DNA of 24,750 bases from an uncultured Leptotrichia sp. Lineage in GTDB: Bacteria; Fusobacteriota; Fusobacteriia; Fusobacteriales; Leptotrichiaceae. The first letter of the stretch is position 1. Each line of letters starts with the position of its first letter. Positions 1 through 6,949 of this stretch are shown one piece after another. Location: NCBI GenBank assembly GCA_938017765.1, contig CALIJH010000044.1, positions 1-24,750 of the forward strand, given 5' to 3'. The notes under the pieces were generated by a model. The model ran no database searches, was not told the DNA's origin, and saw nothing but the letters and a program-made list of their open reading frames with translations. The translations under genes were made by a program, and so were the position numbers.

Positions 1-105
1 GAAGTAAATCCGAGATTTGCATGGTATATAAACTATGACGCAAAAATGGAGAAACATAAAGCAGGTAACAATGTATTTACGACAGGATTTAGAGTTAATT
101 TTTAG
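1..105 (+). CDS. C-terminal end of a probable outer-membrane beta-barrel (autotransporter-like) protein, partial
   Basis: The first 34 codons are open and end in TAG at 103-105; the gene begins before the window. The visible tail alternates polar and hydrophobic residues and finishes in Gly-Phe-Arg-Val-Asn-Phe. A terminal Phe on an amphipathic last strand is the usual C-terminal signature of outer-membrane beta-barrels, including the type V autotransporters that are abundant in Leptotrichia-like fusobacteria. Only the last strand or two can be seen, so the barrel assignment is an inference and no passenger domain can be described. A rho-independent terminator follows about 85 bp downstream. 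Confidence 0.5.
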   Translation, partial: EVNPRFAWYINYDAKMEKHKAGNNVFTTGFRVNF

Positions 106-184
106 TAGTTTTAAAAAACATATGAAAAGTTACAGAAAAATTTAATTTTGAATACTTGTCTGAGTACTTGAGCAATCTAAGTAA

Positions 185-228
185 AAAAGCTATCTTGAAA
201 TATGAAAATATTAAAAGATAGTTTTTTT
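185..228 (+). terminator. Rho-independent terminator after the beta-barrel gene
   Basis: A 7-bp stem (CTATCTT at 190-196 with AAGATAG at 215-221) is flanked by an A-run on the left and followed by seven T at 222-228. It closes the transcript of the partial upstream gene. Confidence 0.75.
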
Positions 229-349
229 ATTATTTAACTTTAGAAATTGTACGTCAGAATAAAAAATATATGTTAGAATAAAAAAAGGAGAGGTTAAAGA
301 GAGTAAATTTCAAAAAGACAATATATGTTTTTTATAATTGAATAAAAGG

Positions 350-378
350 TTGACGTTATCAGAAAAATAATATAGAAT
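350..378 (+). promoter_or_regulatory. Sigma70-type promoter of the DUF4846 lipoprotein gene
   Basis: A -35 box TTGACG (350-355) is separated by 17 bp from a -10 box TAGAAT (373-378). Transcription would begin near 385, leaving a leader of about 50 nt before the ATG at 434. Confidence 0.6.
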
Positions 379-433
379 ACATAAAAGCGTTATTATAAAA
401 AAATTGGATTATTTCTGAAAGGAATAGATATTT

Positions 434-1342
434 ATGATAAAAAATATAAAATTAAAAAAATTTATTTTAATAATATTTGTATGTCTACAAATCTCATGCA
501 ATTCTGAAAAACAGGATAAAAGTAATAGTAAAACACAAAAAAATAAAGAAGTGGTAGGGATTCGGAACGATATAAATAATTTATCAAAGAGCGATAATAT
601 TTTAAATCCTTCAGGAATGACAATAGAAACGAGATATAATCCTCCTAAAGGATATAAGAGAGTTCAGGTAGAAAAAGGGAGCTTTGCCCAGTTTTTGAGA
701 AATATGAAGTTGAAACCTTACGGAGAAAAGGTTTTATATTTTAATGGGCAAGCGAAAAGAAGTGAAGGAATATATGACAGTGTAATAGATGTGGAAATAG
801 GAGACAGAGACCTTCACCAATGTGCGGATGCCATAATGCTCATAAGAGGAGAGTATTTCTATTCAAAAAAAGAATATGATAAAATAAATTTTAACTTTGT
901 TTCGGGATTTAATGCAAAATATTCCAAATGGATAGAAGGATACAGAATAAATCCCAATGGAAAAGGCTCCTATTATAGGAAAACGGGTTCATCAAATTCA
1001 TATAAGGATTTTAGAAACTTTATGAATATTGTATTTGCTTATTCGGGGACTCTCTCACTCGAAAAAGAGATGAAACCTCAAAGTCTTGATAATATGAAAA
1101 TAGGCGATGTATTTATAATGGGTGGAAGTCCCGGTCATGCTGTAATAATAGTGGATATGGCGATAAATGACAAAGGAGAAAAAGTATTTATGCTGGCTCA
1201 GTCATATATGCCTGCACAACAGACTCAAATATTGGTAAATCCGAACGACGGTAAAATGTCGGTGTGGTATTCAATAAAAGATAAGGATATTCTTGTAACT
1301 CCTGAATGGAAATTTCCTGTGAATAAGTTGAGAAGTTTTTAA
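434..1342 (+). CDS. DUF4846-family putative lipoprotein
   Basis: A 302-residue protein with a basic, hydrophobic N-terminus (residues 3-21) and Cys22 in the context Leu-Gln-Ile-Ser-Cys. This is a loose lipobox, Leu being at -4 rather than -3, so lipidation is probable but not certain. After a Lys/Ser/Asn-rich linker, residues 55-295 look like the DUF4846 family: an early 'PPGY/PKGY' block, a central 'CADAIMLIRGEY' block and a late 'GSPGHAVIIVDMA' followed by 'AQSYMPAQ'. The biochemical role of this family is not established to my knowledge; the Gly-His-Ala core suggests an enzyme or ligand-binding fold, which is inference. The start is supported by AAAGGA about 10 nt upstream. It stands alone, between a terminator and a tRNA operon. 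Confidence 0.75.
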   Translation: MIKNIKLKKFILIIFVCLQISCNSEKQDKSNSKTQKNKEVVGIRNDINNLSKSDNILNPSGMTIETRYNPPKGYKRVQVEKGSFAQFLRNMKLKPYGEKVLYFNGQAKRSEGIYDSVIDVEIGDRDLHQCADAIMLIRGEYFYSKKEYDKINFNFVSGFNAKYSKWIEGYRINPNGKGSYYRKTGSSNSYKDFRNFMNIVFAYSGTLSLEKEMKPQSLDNMKIGDVFIMGGSPGHAVIIVDMAINDKGEKVFMLAQSYMPAQQTQILVNPNDGKMSVWYSIKDKDILVTPEWKFPVNKLRSF

Positions 1343-1370
1343 TTTGAAAGGAAAAATTTAAAAATAATGG

Positions 1371-1399
1371 TTGAAATTCACATAAAAATATAGTATAAT
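1371..1399 (+). promoter_or_regulatory. Strong promoter of the tRNA-Val-Asp-Phe operon
   Basis: A -35 box TTGAAA (1371-1376), a 17-bp spacer and a perfect -10 box TATAAT (1394-1399) lie 20 bp before the first tRNA. The 15 bp AAAAATAATGGTTGA (1360-1374) recur exactly at the tRNA-Leu promoter (14857-14871). Confidence 0.85.
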
Positions 1400-1418
1400 A
1401 ACTGAGTATTGGAAAAGT

Positions 1419-1494
1419 GGTCGCATAGCTCAGTTGGGAGAGCACCTGCCTTACAAGCAGGGGGTCATTGGTTCGAGCCCAATTGTGACCACCA
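1419..1494 (+). tRNA. tRNA-Val (anticodon TAC)
   Basis: A 76-nt cloverleaf with encoded CCA. Acceptor arms GGTCGCA (1419-1425) and TGTGACC (1484-1490) pair. The anticodon stem CCTGC/GCAGG encloses the loop CTTACAA, giving anticodon TAC for GUA codons. The T-loop reads GGTTCGAGCC. It is the first gene of a three-tRNA operon. Confidence 0.95.
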
Positions 1495-1501
1495 TTTTTA
1501 T

Positions 1502-1578
1502 GGAGGTGTAGCTCAGTTGGTTAGAGTGCTTGCCTGTCACGCAAGATGTCGCGAGTTCGAGTCTCGTCACTTCCGCCA
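1502..1578 (+). tRNA. tRNA-Asp (anticodon GTC)
   Basis: A 77-nt cloverleaf with encoded CCA. Acceptor GGAGGTG (1502-1508) pairs with CACTTCC (1568-1574), and the anticodon stem CTTGC/GCAAG encloses CTGTCAC, giving anticodon GTC. It lies 7 nt after tRNA-Val. Confidence 0.95.
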
Positions 1579-1583
1579 TTTAT

Positions 1584-1659
1584 GCCCAGATAGCTCAGTC
1601 GGTAGAGCAAGGGACTGAAAATCCCTGTGTCCGTGGTTCGATTCCGCGTCTGGGCACCA
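1584..1659 (+). tRNA. tRNA-Phe (anticodon GAA)
   Basis: A 76-nt cloverleaf with encoded CCA. Acceptor GCCCAGA (1584-1590) pairs with TCTGGGC (1649-1655); the anticodon loop CTGAAAA gives GAA. It lies 5 nt after tRNA-Asp and is the last gene of the operon. No clear intrinsic terminator follows. Confidence 0.95.
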
Positions 1660-2109
1660 TTGAAATCATAAAATTAAATATAGTTTTATTTAAATAGAAA
1701 ACAAAAAAGTGATTGTTTTGAAATTGAAAATAAATATTTTATATAAATATTGTATATTAAAAATGCCGTTTTTATTTAATAAAAACAGAAGTCGGTAAAA
1801 TAATGAAATATATAAAATTTATAGTCTAATATTTTTTTCATTTTATGAGATAGTCTTTTTTTTATGAAATTTTGTTGATTTTGTTATTTGTTAAATAATA
1901 TTATTATCAAATGAAATAGTAATATTGTCAAATAGTAACCTTGTCTGCACTGATACAAGGGATAAAGATGTCATGATAAAATAGTAATATTGTTAAATAG
2001 TAACCCAAACACAATAAATGTTTGGGCTAAACGATACAAGAACAAAACAGTAATATTATTAAATAGTGACTGTCGAAAATTAAATAAAAAGATTTAAAAG
2101 GAGCCTGTT
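1660..2109. other. Long AT-rich intergenic region before murE
   Basis: This 450-bp gap has no credible ORF. It holds a small 8-bp stem (GTTTTTAT/ATAAAAAC, 1768-1786), a threefold 27-bp repeat array (1914-2071) and the murE ribosome site AAAAGGAG at 2096-2103. No standard promoter stands out. Confidence 0.6.
1914..2071 (+). repeat. Three 27-bp direct repeats at 65-66 bp spacing, with hairpins between them
   Basis: Copies lie at 1914-1940, 1979-2005 and 2045-2071. The first two differ by one base; the third is more diverged. Each copy is itself built of two octamer-like elements AATAGTAA about 16 bp apart, giving six similar half-sites. The trailing CC of copies 1 and 2 forms the 5' edge of a hairpin: CCTTGT/ACAAGG (1939-1960) and CCCAAACA/TGTTTGGG (2003-2025). 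The array ends 39 bp before murE. It could be a regulator-binding array or a degenerate intergenic repeat family; the sequence alone does not decide. Confidence 0.6.
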
Positions 2110-3606
2110 ATGTATAAAATATTTGATAAAATATCCTATACTGTCTTAAACAAAGGAAAAGAATTTGTAATTGAGGGAATTGAGTTTGATTCCAGAAAGA
2201 TTAGGGAAAATTTTGTATTTATTGCAATGAGCGGAAATAATGTTGACGGACATAATTTTATACAGAAAGCTATTGATAACGGTGCCAAGATGATAGTTGT
2301 CGAAAAAGATGTTGATATAAAGGAATACAATGATTATGAAAATATTTCTTTTGTATTTATAAAAGATGTGCGAAAGAGCTTAGGAATAATAGCTTCTAAT
2401 TATTATAACTACCCTCAAAATAAAATAAAAATAATCGGAATAACAGGCACAAATGGAAAAACTACGTCAAGCTATATACTGGAAAATATATTGGAAAAAA
2501 CATCAAGAATAGGAACTACGGGAAACAGAATACTTGATGAAGAATTTGAAACAGTAAATACAACTCCTGAATCACTTGAGCTTATAAAACTTATAAATGA
2601 AAGTGTAAAAAGGGGAGTAGAGTATTTTATAATGGAAGTAAGCTCTCATGCATTGGAAATAGGACGTGTAAATATGCTTGAATTTGATTCGGCAATATTT
2701 ACAAATCTTACTCAGGACCATTTGGATTTCCATAAAACAATGGAGAATTATTTTAATGCTAAAAAGAAAATGTTTTCTATGCTTAGAAATAAAGGAACAG
2801 GTGTTGTAAATATTGATGACGGATATGGAAAAAGAATAATTGATGAAAAAATTGGTAAGAAAGACAATGGAAAAAACAGTGAGAAAGAAAATAAATATCT
2901 GAAAATAAGCATAAAAGACAGGTCAGCCGATTTATATGGAGAGATAGTCGAATATACGAACGACGGGATGAAAATAAAAATCATATATAAAGGTTTGGAA
3001 TATATCCTAAATGTCAATCTTGTGGGTGAATATAATTTACATAATATTTTAGGCTGCGTAGCTTCGGCGTTATCTTTTGGGATAGATATGGAGCGGATTG
3101 TTAGAAAGCTTGAAAAAATGCCTTCCGTTCCCGGAAGATTTGAAACTGTAAAAAATAACAGAAACGCAAGAATTGTAGTAGATTACGCACATACAGATGA
3201 CGGACTTATGAATGTAGGAACTACTTTAAAAAAAATTACTCAAAACAGAGTTATAACTTTATTTGGAGCAGGGGGCGACAGAGATAACAAAAAAAGACCT
3301 AAAATGGCAAAAGCTGCTGCAAATTTCAGTGATTATATTATACTGACTTCGGATAATCCGAGAACGGAAGACCCTACCGCTATTTTGAAAGAAGTCGAAG
3401 CAGGGCTTACTGAGATAAAATTTCCTGTAGAAAAGTATATAGTTATTGTCGATAGAGAGCAAGCTATAAAATACGCTGTTCAGAAAATAGTCGAAGAGGG
3501 AGACAGTTTACTTATAGCCGGGAAAGGACATGAAACTTATCAGATTATAGGGAGAGAAAAGAGACATTTTGACGACAGAGAAGTTGTAAAAAAATATTTG
3601 ATATAA
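2110..3606 (+). CDS. murE: UDP-N-acetylmuramoyl-tripeptide synthetase (MurE)
   Basis: A cytoplasmic Mur ligase of 498 residues, normal for MurE. It adds the third amino acid of the peptidoglycan stem to UDP-MurNAc-L-Ala-D-Glu using ATP. The N-terminal UDP-binding domain covers about 1-105, the ATP-binding domain carries the P-loop GTNGKTT (113-119), 'EVSSHAL' (176-182) and the carbamylated-Lys region 'NAKKKMF' (216-222), and the C-terminal domain covers about 340-498. DNPR (415-418) is the motif that selects meso-diaminopimelate in known MurE enzymes. Some fusobacteria load meso-lanthionine instead, so the true third residue is DAP or lanthionine. GHETY (473-477) is also conserved. AAAAGGAG supports the ATG. 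The next gene follows after 54 bp. Confidence 0.95.
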   Translation: MYKIFDKISYTVLNKGKEFVIEGIEFDSRKIRENFVFIAMSGNNVDGHNFIQKAIDNGAKMIVVEKDVDIKEYNDYENISFVFIKDVRKSLGIIASNYYNYPQNKIKIIGITGTNGKTTSSYILENILEKTSRIGTTGNRILDEEFETVNTTPESLELIKLINESVKRGVEYFIMEVSSHALEIGRVNMLEFDSAIFTNLTQDHLDFHKTMENYFNAKKKMFSMLRNKGTGVVNIDDGYGKRIIDEKIGKKDNGKNSEKENKYLKISIKDRSADLYGEIVEYTNDGMKIKIIYKGLEYILNVNLVGEYNLHNILGCVASALSFGIDMERIVRKLEKMPSVPGRFETVKNNRNARIVVDYAHTDDGLMNVGTTLKKITQNRVITLFGAGGDRDNKKRPKMAKAAANFSDYIILTSDNPRTEDPTAILKEVEAGLTEIKFPVEKYIVIVDREQAIKYAVQKIVEEGDSLLIAGKGHETYQIIGREKRHFDDREVVKKYLI

Positions 3607-3660
3607 TCAATATTTTTTGATATACTCAATCTGTAATAGATAAAAATCAAAGGGAGAGTG

Positions 3661-4728
3661 ATGTCAAAGTTGAAAAAGATTGTTTTGTTGTTGGGAATGA
3701 TGTTGTTTATGATTGCCTGTGGAAGTAAAGACGGAGGAAATGGAAATTCTGAAAGTAAGGAGCTTAATATTTATACATGGACTTATTTTATACCTCAGGA
3801 AATAATAGATGATTTTCAGAAAGAAACAGGAATAAAGGTAAATTTGAGCTACTATGATAATAATGATGTAATGATAGCTAAACTGATGTCAGGTGCAAAA
3901 GGATATGATATAGTTTCTCCGTCTACGGATTATGTAGATATACTCATAAAAAGCGGACTGATAGAAAAGCTGGATAAGAAAAAATTGGGAGATACTTTCA
4001 ATAATCTGGATAAAGACGGATTAAAACTGGAAGAATTGTCGAAAATATATGATTCCGGACTTGATTATTCGATACCTTATACATATTCTGCAACAGGAAT
4101 AGCAGTAAACAAAAAGTTTATGAAAGAATATCCGCAATCTTTTGAAATATTTAACCAGTCTCAATATAAAGGTAAAATGACTATGCTTGATGACGGTAGA
4201 GAAGTAATAGGTGCTGCTCTCCAATATTTAGGTTATCCGTCAGATTCAGCAGATGACAGACAGTTGGAAGAAGCTAAAAAGAAAATCATCGAATGGAAGA
4301 AAAATCTTGCGAAATTTGATGCGACAGCATTCGGTAAAAGTGTGGCTACAGGAGAATTTTATGTAGCTCACGGATATGCAGAAAATGTCTATGGTGAATT
4401 AGATGAAGCCGAATATGGAAATTTTGATTTCTTTATACCGAAAGGTGCAATGATGTATATAGATAGTATGGCTATTGTAAAAAATTCTTCTAATAAAGAA
4501 AATGCCTATAAGTTTTTAGAATTTTTATACAGACCTGAAAATTTTGTAAAAGTATATGAACAGTTTAAAGCACCGTCAGTTATAAAAGGTGTAGAAGAAA
4601 AATCAAAAGTAAAATCTCTTGTAAATAAAAATCAAGTTGTGGAAAATGCTAAACTGCCGGGAGCATTATCAGATGAAGCAAAAGAAAAACAGGATAAAAT
4701 ATGGAATGAAATAAAATTATCAAATTAA
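3661..4728 (+). CDS. potD: Spermidine/putrescine ABC transporter substrate-binding lipoprotein (PotD-like)
   Basis: A 355-residue extracytoplasmic solute-binding protein of the PotD family. The signal peptide has a lipobox Met-Ile-Ala-Cys, Cys20 being the predicted lipidated residue. The mature protein opens with 'LNIYTWTYFIP', the typical first strand of polyamine-binding proteins, followed by 'KGYDIVSPSTDYV' and the later hinge and ligand segments; length is normal. I take ATG 3661 rather than the in-frame GTG at 3658, because AGGGAG (3651-3656) leaves 4 nt to the ATG but only 1 nt to the GTG. No potA, potB or potC neighbour is present, so permease and ATPase must be elsewhere. It may be co-transcribed with murE. 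Polyamine specificity is inferred from the family. Confidence 0.88.
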   Translation: MSKLKKIVLLLGMMLFMIACGSKDGGNGNSESKELNIYTWTYFIPQEIIDDFQKETGIKVNLSYYDNNDVMIAKLMSGAKGYDIVSPSTDYVDILIKSGLIEKLDKKKLGDTFNNLDKDGLKLEELSKIYDSGLDYSIPYTYSATGIAVNKKFMKEYPQSFEIFNQSQYKGKMTMLDDGREVIGAALQYLGYPSDSADDRQLEEAKKKIIEWKKNLAKFDATAFGKSVATGEFYVAHGYAENVYGELDEAEYGNFDFFIPKGAMMYIDSMAIVKNSSNKENAYKFLEFLYRPENFVKVYEQFKAPSVIKGVEEKSKVKSLVNKNQVVENAKLPGALSDEAKEKQDKIWNEIKLSN

Positions 4729-4761
4729 GATTATAATTTATATGATTTTTTTAAAATATCA

Positions 4762-4806
4762 AAAAACTTCCGATATTAAAATTTCTAATTTCTATCGGAA
4801 GTTTTT
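4762..4806. terminator. Bidirectional rho-independent terminator between potD and metF
   Basis: A 14-bp perfect inverted repeat, AAAAACTTCCGATA (4762-4775) against TATCGGAAGTTTTT (4793-4806), has A- and T-runs at its outer ends. It can terminate the rightward potD transcript and the leftward metF transcript, whose stop codon lies only 3 bp away. Confidence 0.92.
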
Positions 4807-4809
4807 ATA

Positions 4810-5676
4810 TTATCTCACAAAATTAATATTATTCAATATTTCGCGCGTAGTATCAGTTTTATTCATTGTATATAGATGAATTCCTTTTATGTCATTGGAC
4901 ATAAGTTCGATAATCTGTTCTGTCGCATAAGCAATCCCTGCTTTTTTCATTGATTCGGGATTATTTCCATATTTATCAAGAATTTTTTCCAGTTTTAAAG
5001 GAATTTTTGATTTGCACAGTGAAGTAATCCTTTTTATCTGTGCGGCATTTGTAACGGGCATTATTCCTGCAATAAGAGGTACATATATACTGAGTTTTTC
5101 GGCTTGCTCCCTAAATCTGAAGAAAGTTTCATTTTCAAAAAAAATTTGGGAAATGAGAAAATCTGCTCCCATATCTACTTTTTCTTTTAGATGTATCAAA
5201 TCAATCAAATCATTGTTTTCATAATGAGTTTCAGGATAAAATGCAGCTCCTATGGAAAAATTATCATTTTCTTTTATATCTTTTATTAAATCGGAAGCAT
5301 ATTTGTAATCTCCCTGTTCGTAAATAGACTCGTCTTTTCCATGAGGAATATCTCCTCTCAGAGCCAGTATGTTTTTTATGTTATTTTCTTTTAATTCTTT
5401 TAAAAAATGAATAATCTCTTCTTTTTTACTTCCGATACAAGTAAGATGAGATAAAGTTTCTATCTTAAGAGTATTTTTGATATATGAGGCAATTTCCACA
5501 GTTCCTGACTTTGTAGTGCCGCCTGCACCATAAGTAACACTTATGAAATCAGGTTTGAGAGTGGAAAGCTCTTTGGTAACTTCTTTAAGTTTTTCCTCGG
5601 GAAAATTTTTGTTCGGAGGAAATATCTCAAATGAGAAAACAGGGTTTTTATTTTCATATATTTCTTTTATTTTCAT
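4810..5676 (-). CDS. metF: 5,10-methylenetetrahydrofolate reductase (MetF)
   Basis: A flavoprotein of 288 residues, normal for bacterial MetF. It reduces 5,10-methylene-THF to 5-methyl-THF, the methyl donor for methionine synthesis. The single TIM-barrel domain shows 'FSFEIFPP' (14-21, with Glu17 matching the catalytic Glu), 'VTYGAGG' (47-53), 'LALRGD' (104-109, with Asp109 matching the FAD/folate Asp) and 'AAFYPETH' (144-151). The ATG is supported by family N-termini. The nearest Shine-Dalgarno-like AAAGGA is about 15 nt away and inside a preceding small ORF, so translational coupling is possible. No other met gene is adjacent; the enzyme sits alone behind a structured leader. Confidence 0.93.
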   Translation of the reverse strand: MKIKEIYENKNPVFSFEIFPPNKNFPEEKLKEVTKELSTLKPDFISVTYGAGGTTKSGTVEIASYIKNTLKIETLSHLTCIGSKKEEIIHFLKELKENNIKNILALRGDIPHGKDESIYEQGDYKYASDLIKDIKENDNFSIGAAFYPETHYENNDLIDLIHLKEKVDMGADFLISQIFFENETFFRFREQAEKLSIYVPLIAGIMPVTNAAQIKRITSLCKSKIPLKLEKILDKYGNNPESMKKAGIAYATEQIIELMSNDIKGIHLYTMNKTDTTREILNNINFVR

Positions 5677-5682
5677 ATATCT

Positions 5683-5811
5683 TTATGAAGTTCCTTTCTT
5701 AAAATTTAAAAATATTAAATAGCTACAAAAAAGACCCAGAACAATCCAGGTCATGAAAAATCCTCCATACAGAAAAAGCACAATTAAACAATCAATTCCA
5801 TTATTGTGCAT
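5683..5811 (-). CDS. Possible 42-residue hydrophobic small protein upstream of metF
   Basis: An ORF of 42 codons starts at ATG 5811 behind AGGAGG, about 12 nt upstream, and ends 6 bp before metF. Residues 8-35 are almost entirely hydrophobic with two Gly-rich turns, and the tail is Lys-Lys-Gly-Thr-Ser, as in a one- or two-span membrane peptide with a basic cytoplasmic end. A second start at codon 20 (Met20) has its own TGGAGG with a 7-nt spacing and would give 23 residues. The DNA also contains two hairpins with T-runs, so this may instead be a translated leader of a regulatory region or not a gene at all. I do not recognise a family. Confidence 0.4.
   Translation of the reverse strand: MHNNGIDCLIVLFLYGGFFMTWIVLGLFCSYLIFLNFKKGTS
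5727..5752 (-). promoter_or_regulatory. Second hairpin and U-tract in the metF leader, attenuator-like
   Basis: On the minus strand GACCTGG (5752-5746) pairs with CTGGGTC (5739-5733) through five Watson-Crick and two G-U pairs around a 6-nt loop, followed by six T (5732-5727). This is the geometry of an intrinsic terminator about 50 bp before the metF start, pointing to premature termination control. Confidence 0.5.
5773..5809 (-). promoter_or_regulatory. First hairpin and U-tract in the metF leader
   Basis: On the minus strand GCACAAT (5809-5803) pairs with ATTGTGC (5784-5778) and is followed directly by five T (5777-5773). It resembles a weak intrinsic terminator upstream of metF, with a large loop of 18 nt. 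Confidence 0.4.
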
Positions 5812-6085
5812 TTATTAATAAATCCTCCTGATATTCCCCAATATATCATTGATTTATCATATAAATTGTTTTTTGATTGTTTATGAAAATTATAACATTA
5901 ATATTCTACTATAAAAATGTTTAATTGTAAAATTAATTGATTATATATAAAGGATATAAATTATTTATGATTGCTTTAAAGAAAAGGCTTTATGGTAAAC
6001 AGGACTTCGTATTCATTTAGTCTGAAAGATTTTTAAAAAATCAAATTTTAAAAAAAATACTTTTCAGAATATAATTTTTTTAAAA

Positions 6086-6114
6086 TTGACTTTATTACAA
6101 TTTTTTTGTAAAAT
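6086..6114 (+). promoter_or_regulatory. Promoter of the suf operon
   Basis: A -35 box TTGACT (6086-6091), a 17-bp spacer and a -10 box TAAAAT (6109-6114). The transcript would start near 6121, leaving about 50 nt of leader before sufC. No IscR- or SufR-like palindrome was recognised. Confidence 0.75.
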
Positions 6115-6169
6115 GTAAATATACACTTATTAAAAAGTAATTTATATAATTTTTTGGAGGTAATAAAAA

Positions 6170-6916
6170 ATGAGTTTGTTAGACTTGAAAGGGGTTAAAT
6201 CGGAGGTTGAAGGGAAACCTATTTTGAAAGGTGTAGATTTGACTATTAATAAAGGGGAAGTTCATGTTATAATGGGGCCTAATGGAGCAGGGAAATCTAC
6301 TCTTGCAAGTATTCTTGTAGGACATCCTAAACATGAAATCGTAGACGGAGAAATAATACTGGACGGAGAAAATATAAATGAACTGGAAGTAGACGAAAGA
6401 GCTCAGAAAGGTATTTTCCTATCTTTCCAATATCCCGAAGAGATACCCGGACTGACTGTCGAAGATTTTTTAAGAACAGCAAAGGAAGCAGTTACAGGGG
6501 AAAAACAGTATCTTATGCAATTTCATAATGAATTAGTAGAAAAAATGGAAAAATTACATATAAATCCTGAATATGCCGAAAGACATCTGAATGTAGGATT
6601 TTCAGGGGGAGAAAAAAAGAAAAATGAAATACTTCAAATGGCAGTTTTGGAACCTAAACTGGCAATACTTGATGAGACTGATTCGGGACTTGATATTGAT
6701 GCGACAAAGATAGTGTTTGAAGGAGTGAAATCATTGAAAACTCCTGATACTGCGATGCTCATTATAACGCACTATGACAAGGTACTGGAATATTTACAGC
6801 CTGACTTTGTCCATATTCTTATGGACGGAAAAATCGTTAAAAGTGGCGGTAAGGAATTAGTGGAATACATTGAAAAAAACGGTTATGGAAAAATGAAAGA
6901 AGAATTCGGATTGTAA
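6170..6916 (+). CDS. sufC: Fe-S cluster assembly ATPase SufC
   Basis: An ABC-type ATPase of 248 residues, normal for SufC, working in the cytoplasm with SufB and SufD as the scaffold complex for Fe-S cluster assembly. It shows Walker A GPNGAGKST (36-44), the Q-loop at 'SFQYPEE' (85-91), the SufC-type signature 'FSGGEKKK' (144-151), Walker B 'LAILDETDSGLD' (164-175) and the H-loop His201. The DETDSGLD form is typical of SufC. GGAGG lies just before the ATG. It is first in the operon, followed after 33 bp by sufB, the arrangement of Gram-positive-type SUF loci. Confidence 0.97.
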   Translation: MSLLDLKGVKSEVEGKPILKGVDLTINKGEVHVIMGPNGAGKSTLASILVGHPKHEIVDGEIILDGENINELEVDERAQKGIFLSFQYPEEIPGLTVEDFLRTAKEAVTGEKQYLMQFHNELVEKMEKLHINPEYAERHLNVGFSGGEKKKNEILQMAVLEPKLAILDETDSGLDIDATKIVFEGVKSLKTPDTAMLIITHYDKVLEYLQPDFVHILMDGKIVKSGGKELVEYIEKNGYGKMKEEFGL

Positions 6917-6949
6917 TTCCGGTGAAATTTGAAGAGGTGAATAGTAAAA

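Larger units (their letters stand above)
106..433. other. Intergenic region with terminator and promoter
   Basis: This 328-bp gap holds the terminator of the upstream gene (185-228) and the promoter of the DUF4846-type gene (350-378). The stretch 229-349 is AT-rich and shows no convincing ORF or structure. Confidence 0.6.
5677..6169. other. Divergent intergenic region between metF and suf
   Basis: This 493-bp gap holds the metF leader with its small ORF and two hairpins (5683-5811), a minus-strand TATAAT at 5889-5894 without a convincing -35, and the suf promoter (6086-6114). The stretch 5900-6080 is very AT-rich and shows no ORF; CTGAAA (6022-6027) and TTTCAG (6062-6067) form a weak inverted repeat. 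Confidence 0.6.

Noticed and set aside
1409..1618. 69-codon + strand ORF
   Set aside because: It reads through tRNA-Val, tRNA-Asp and the start of tRNA-Phe; an artefact of tRNA sequence.
1768..1786. Terminator of the tRNA operon at GTTTTTAT/ATAAAAAC
   Set aside because: Weak all-A/T-rich stem about 110 bp past tRNA-Phe with no following T-run.
2005..2025. Terminator at CCCAAACA/TGTTTGGG upstream of murE
   Set aside because: The stem is good but no T-run follows on either strand.
1914..2071. CRISPR array (27-bp repeats with 38-39 bp spacers)
   Set aside because: Only three copies, the third diverged, with internal duplication inside each repeat and hairpins in the spacers that start within the repeat; no cas genes in the window.
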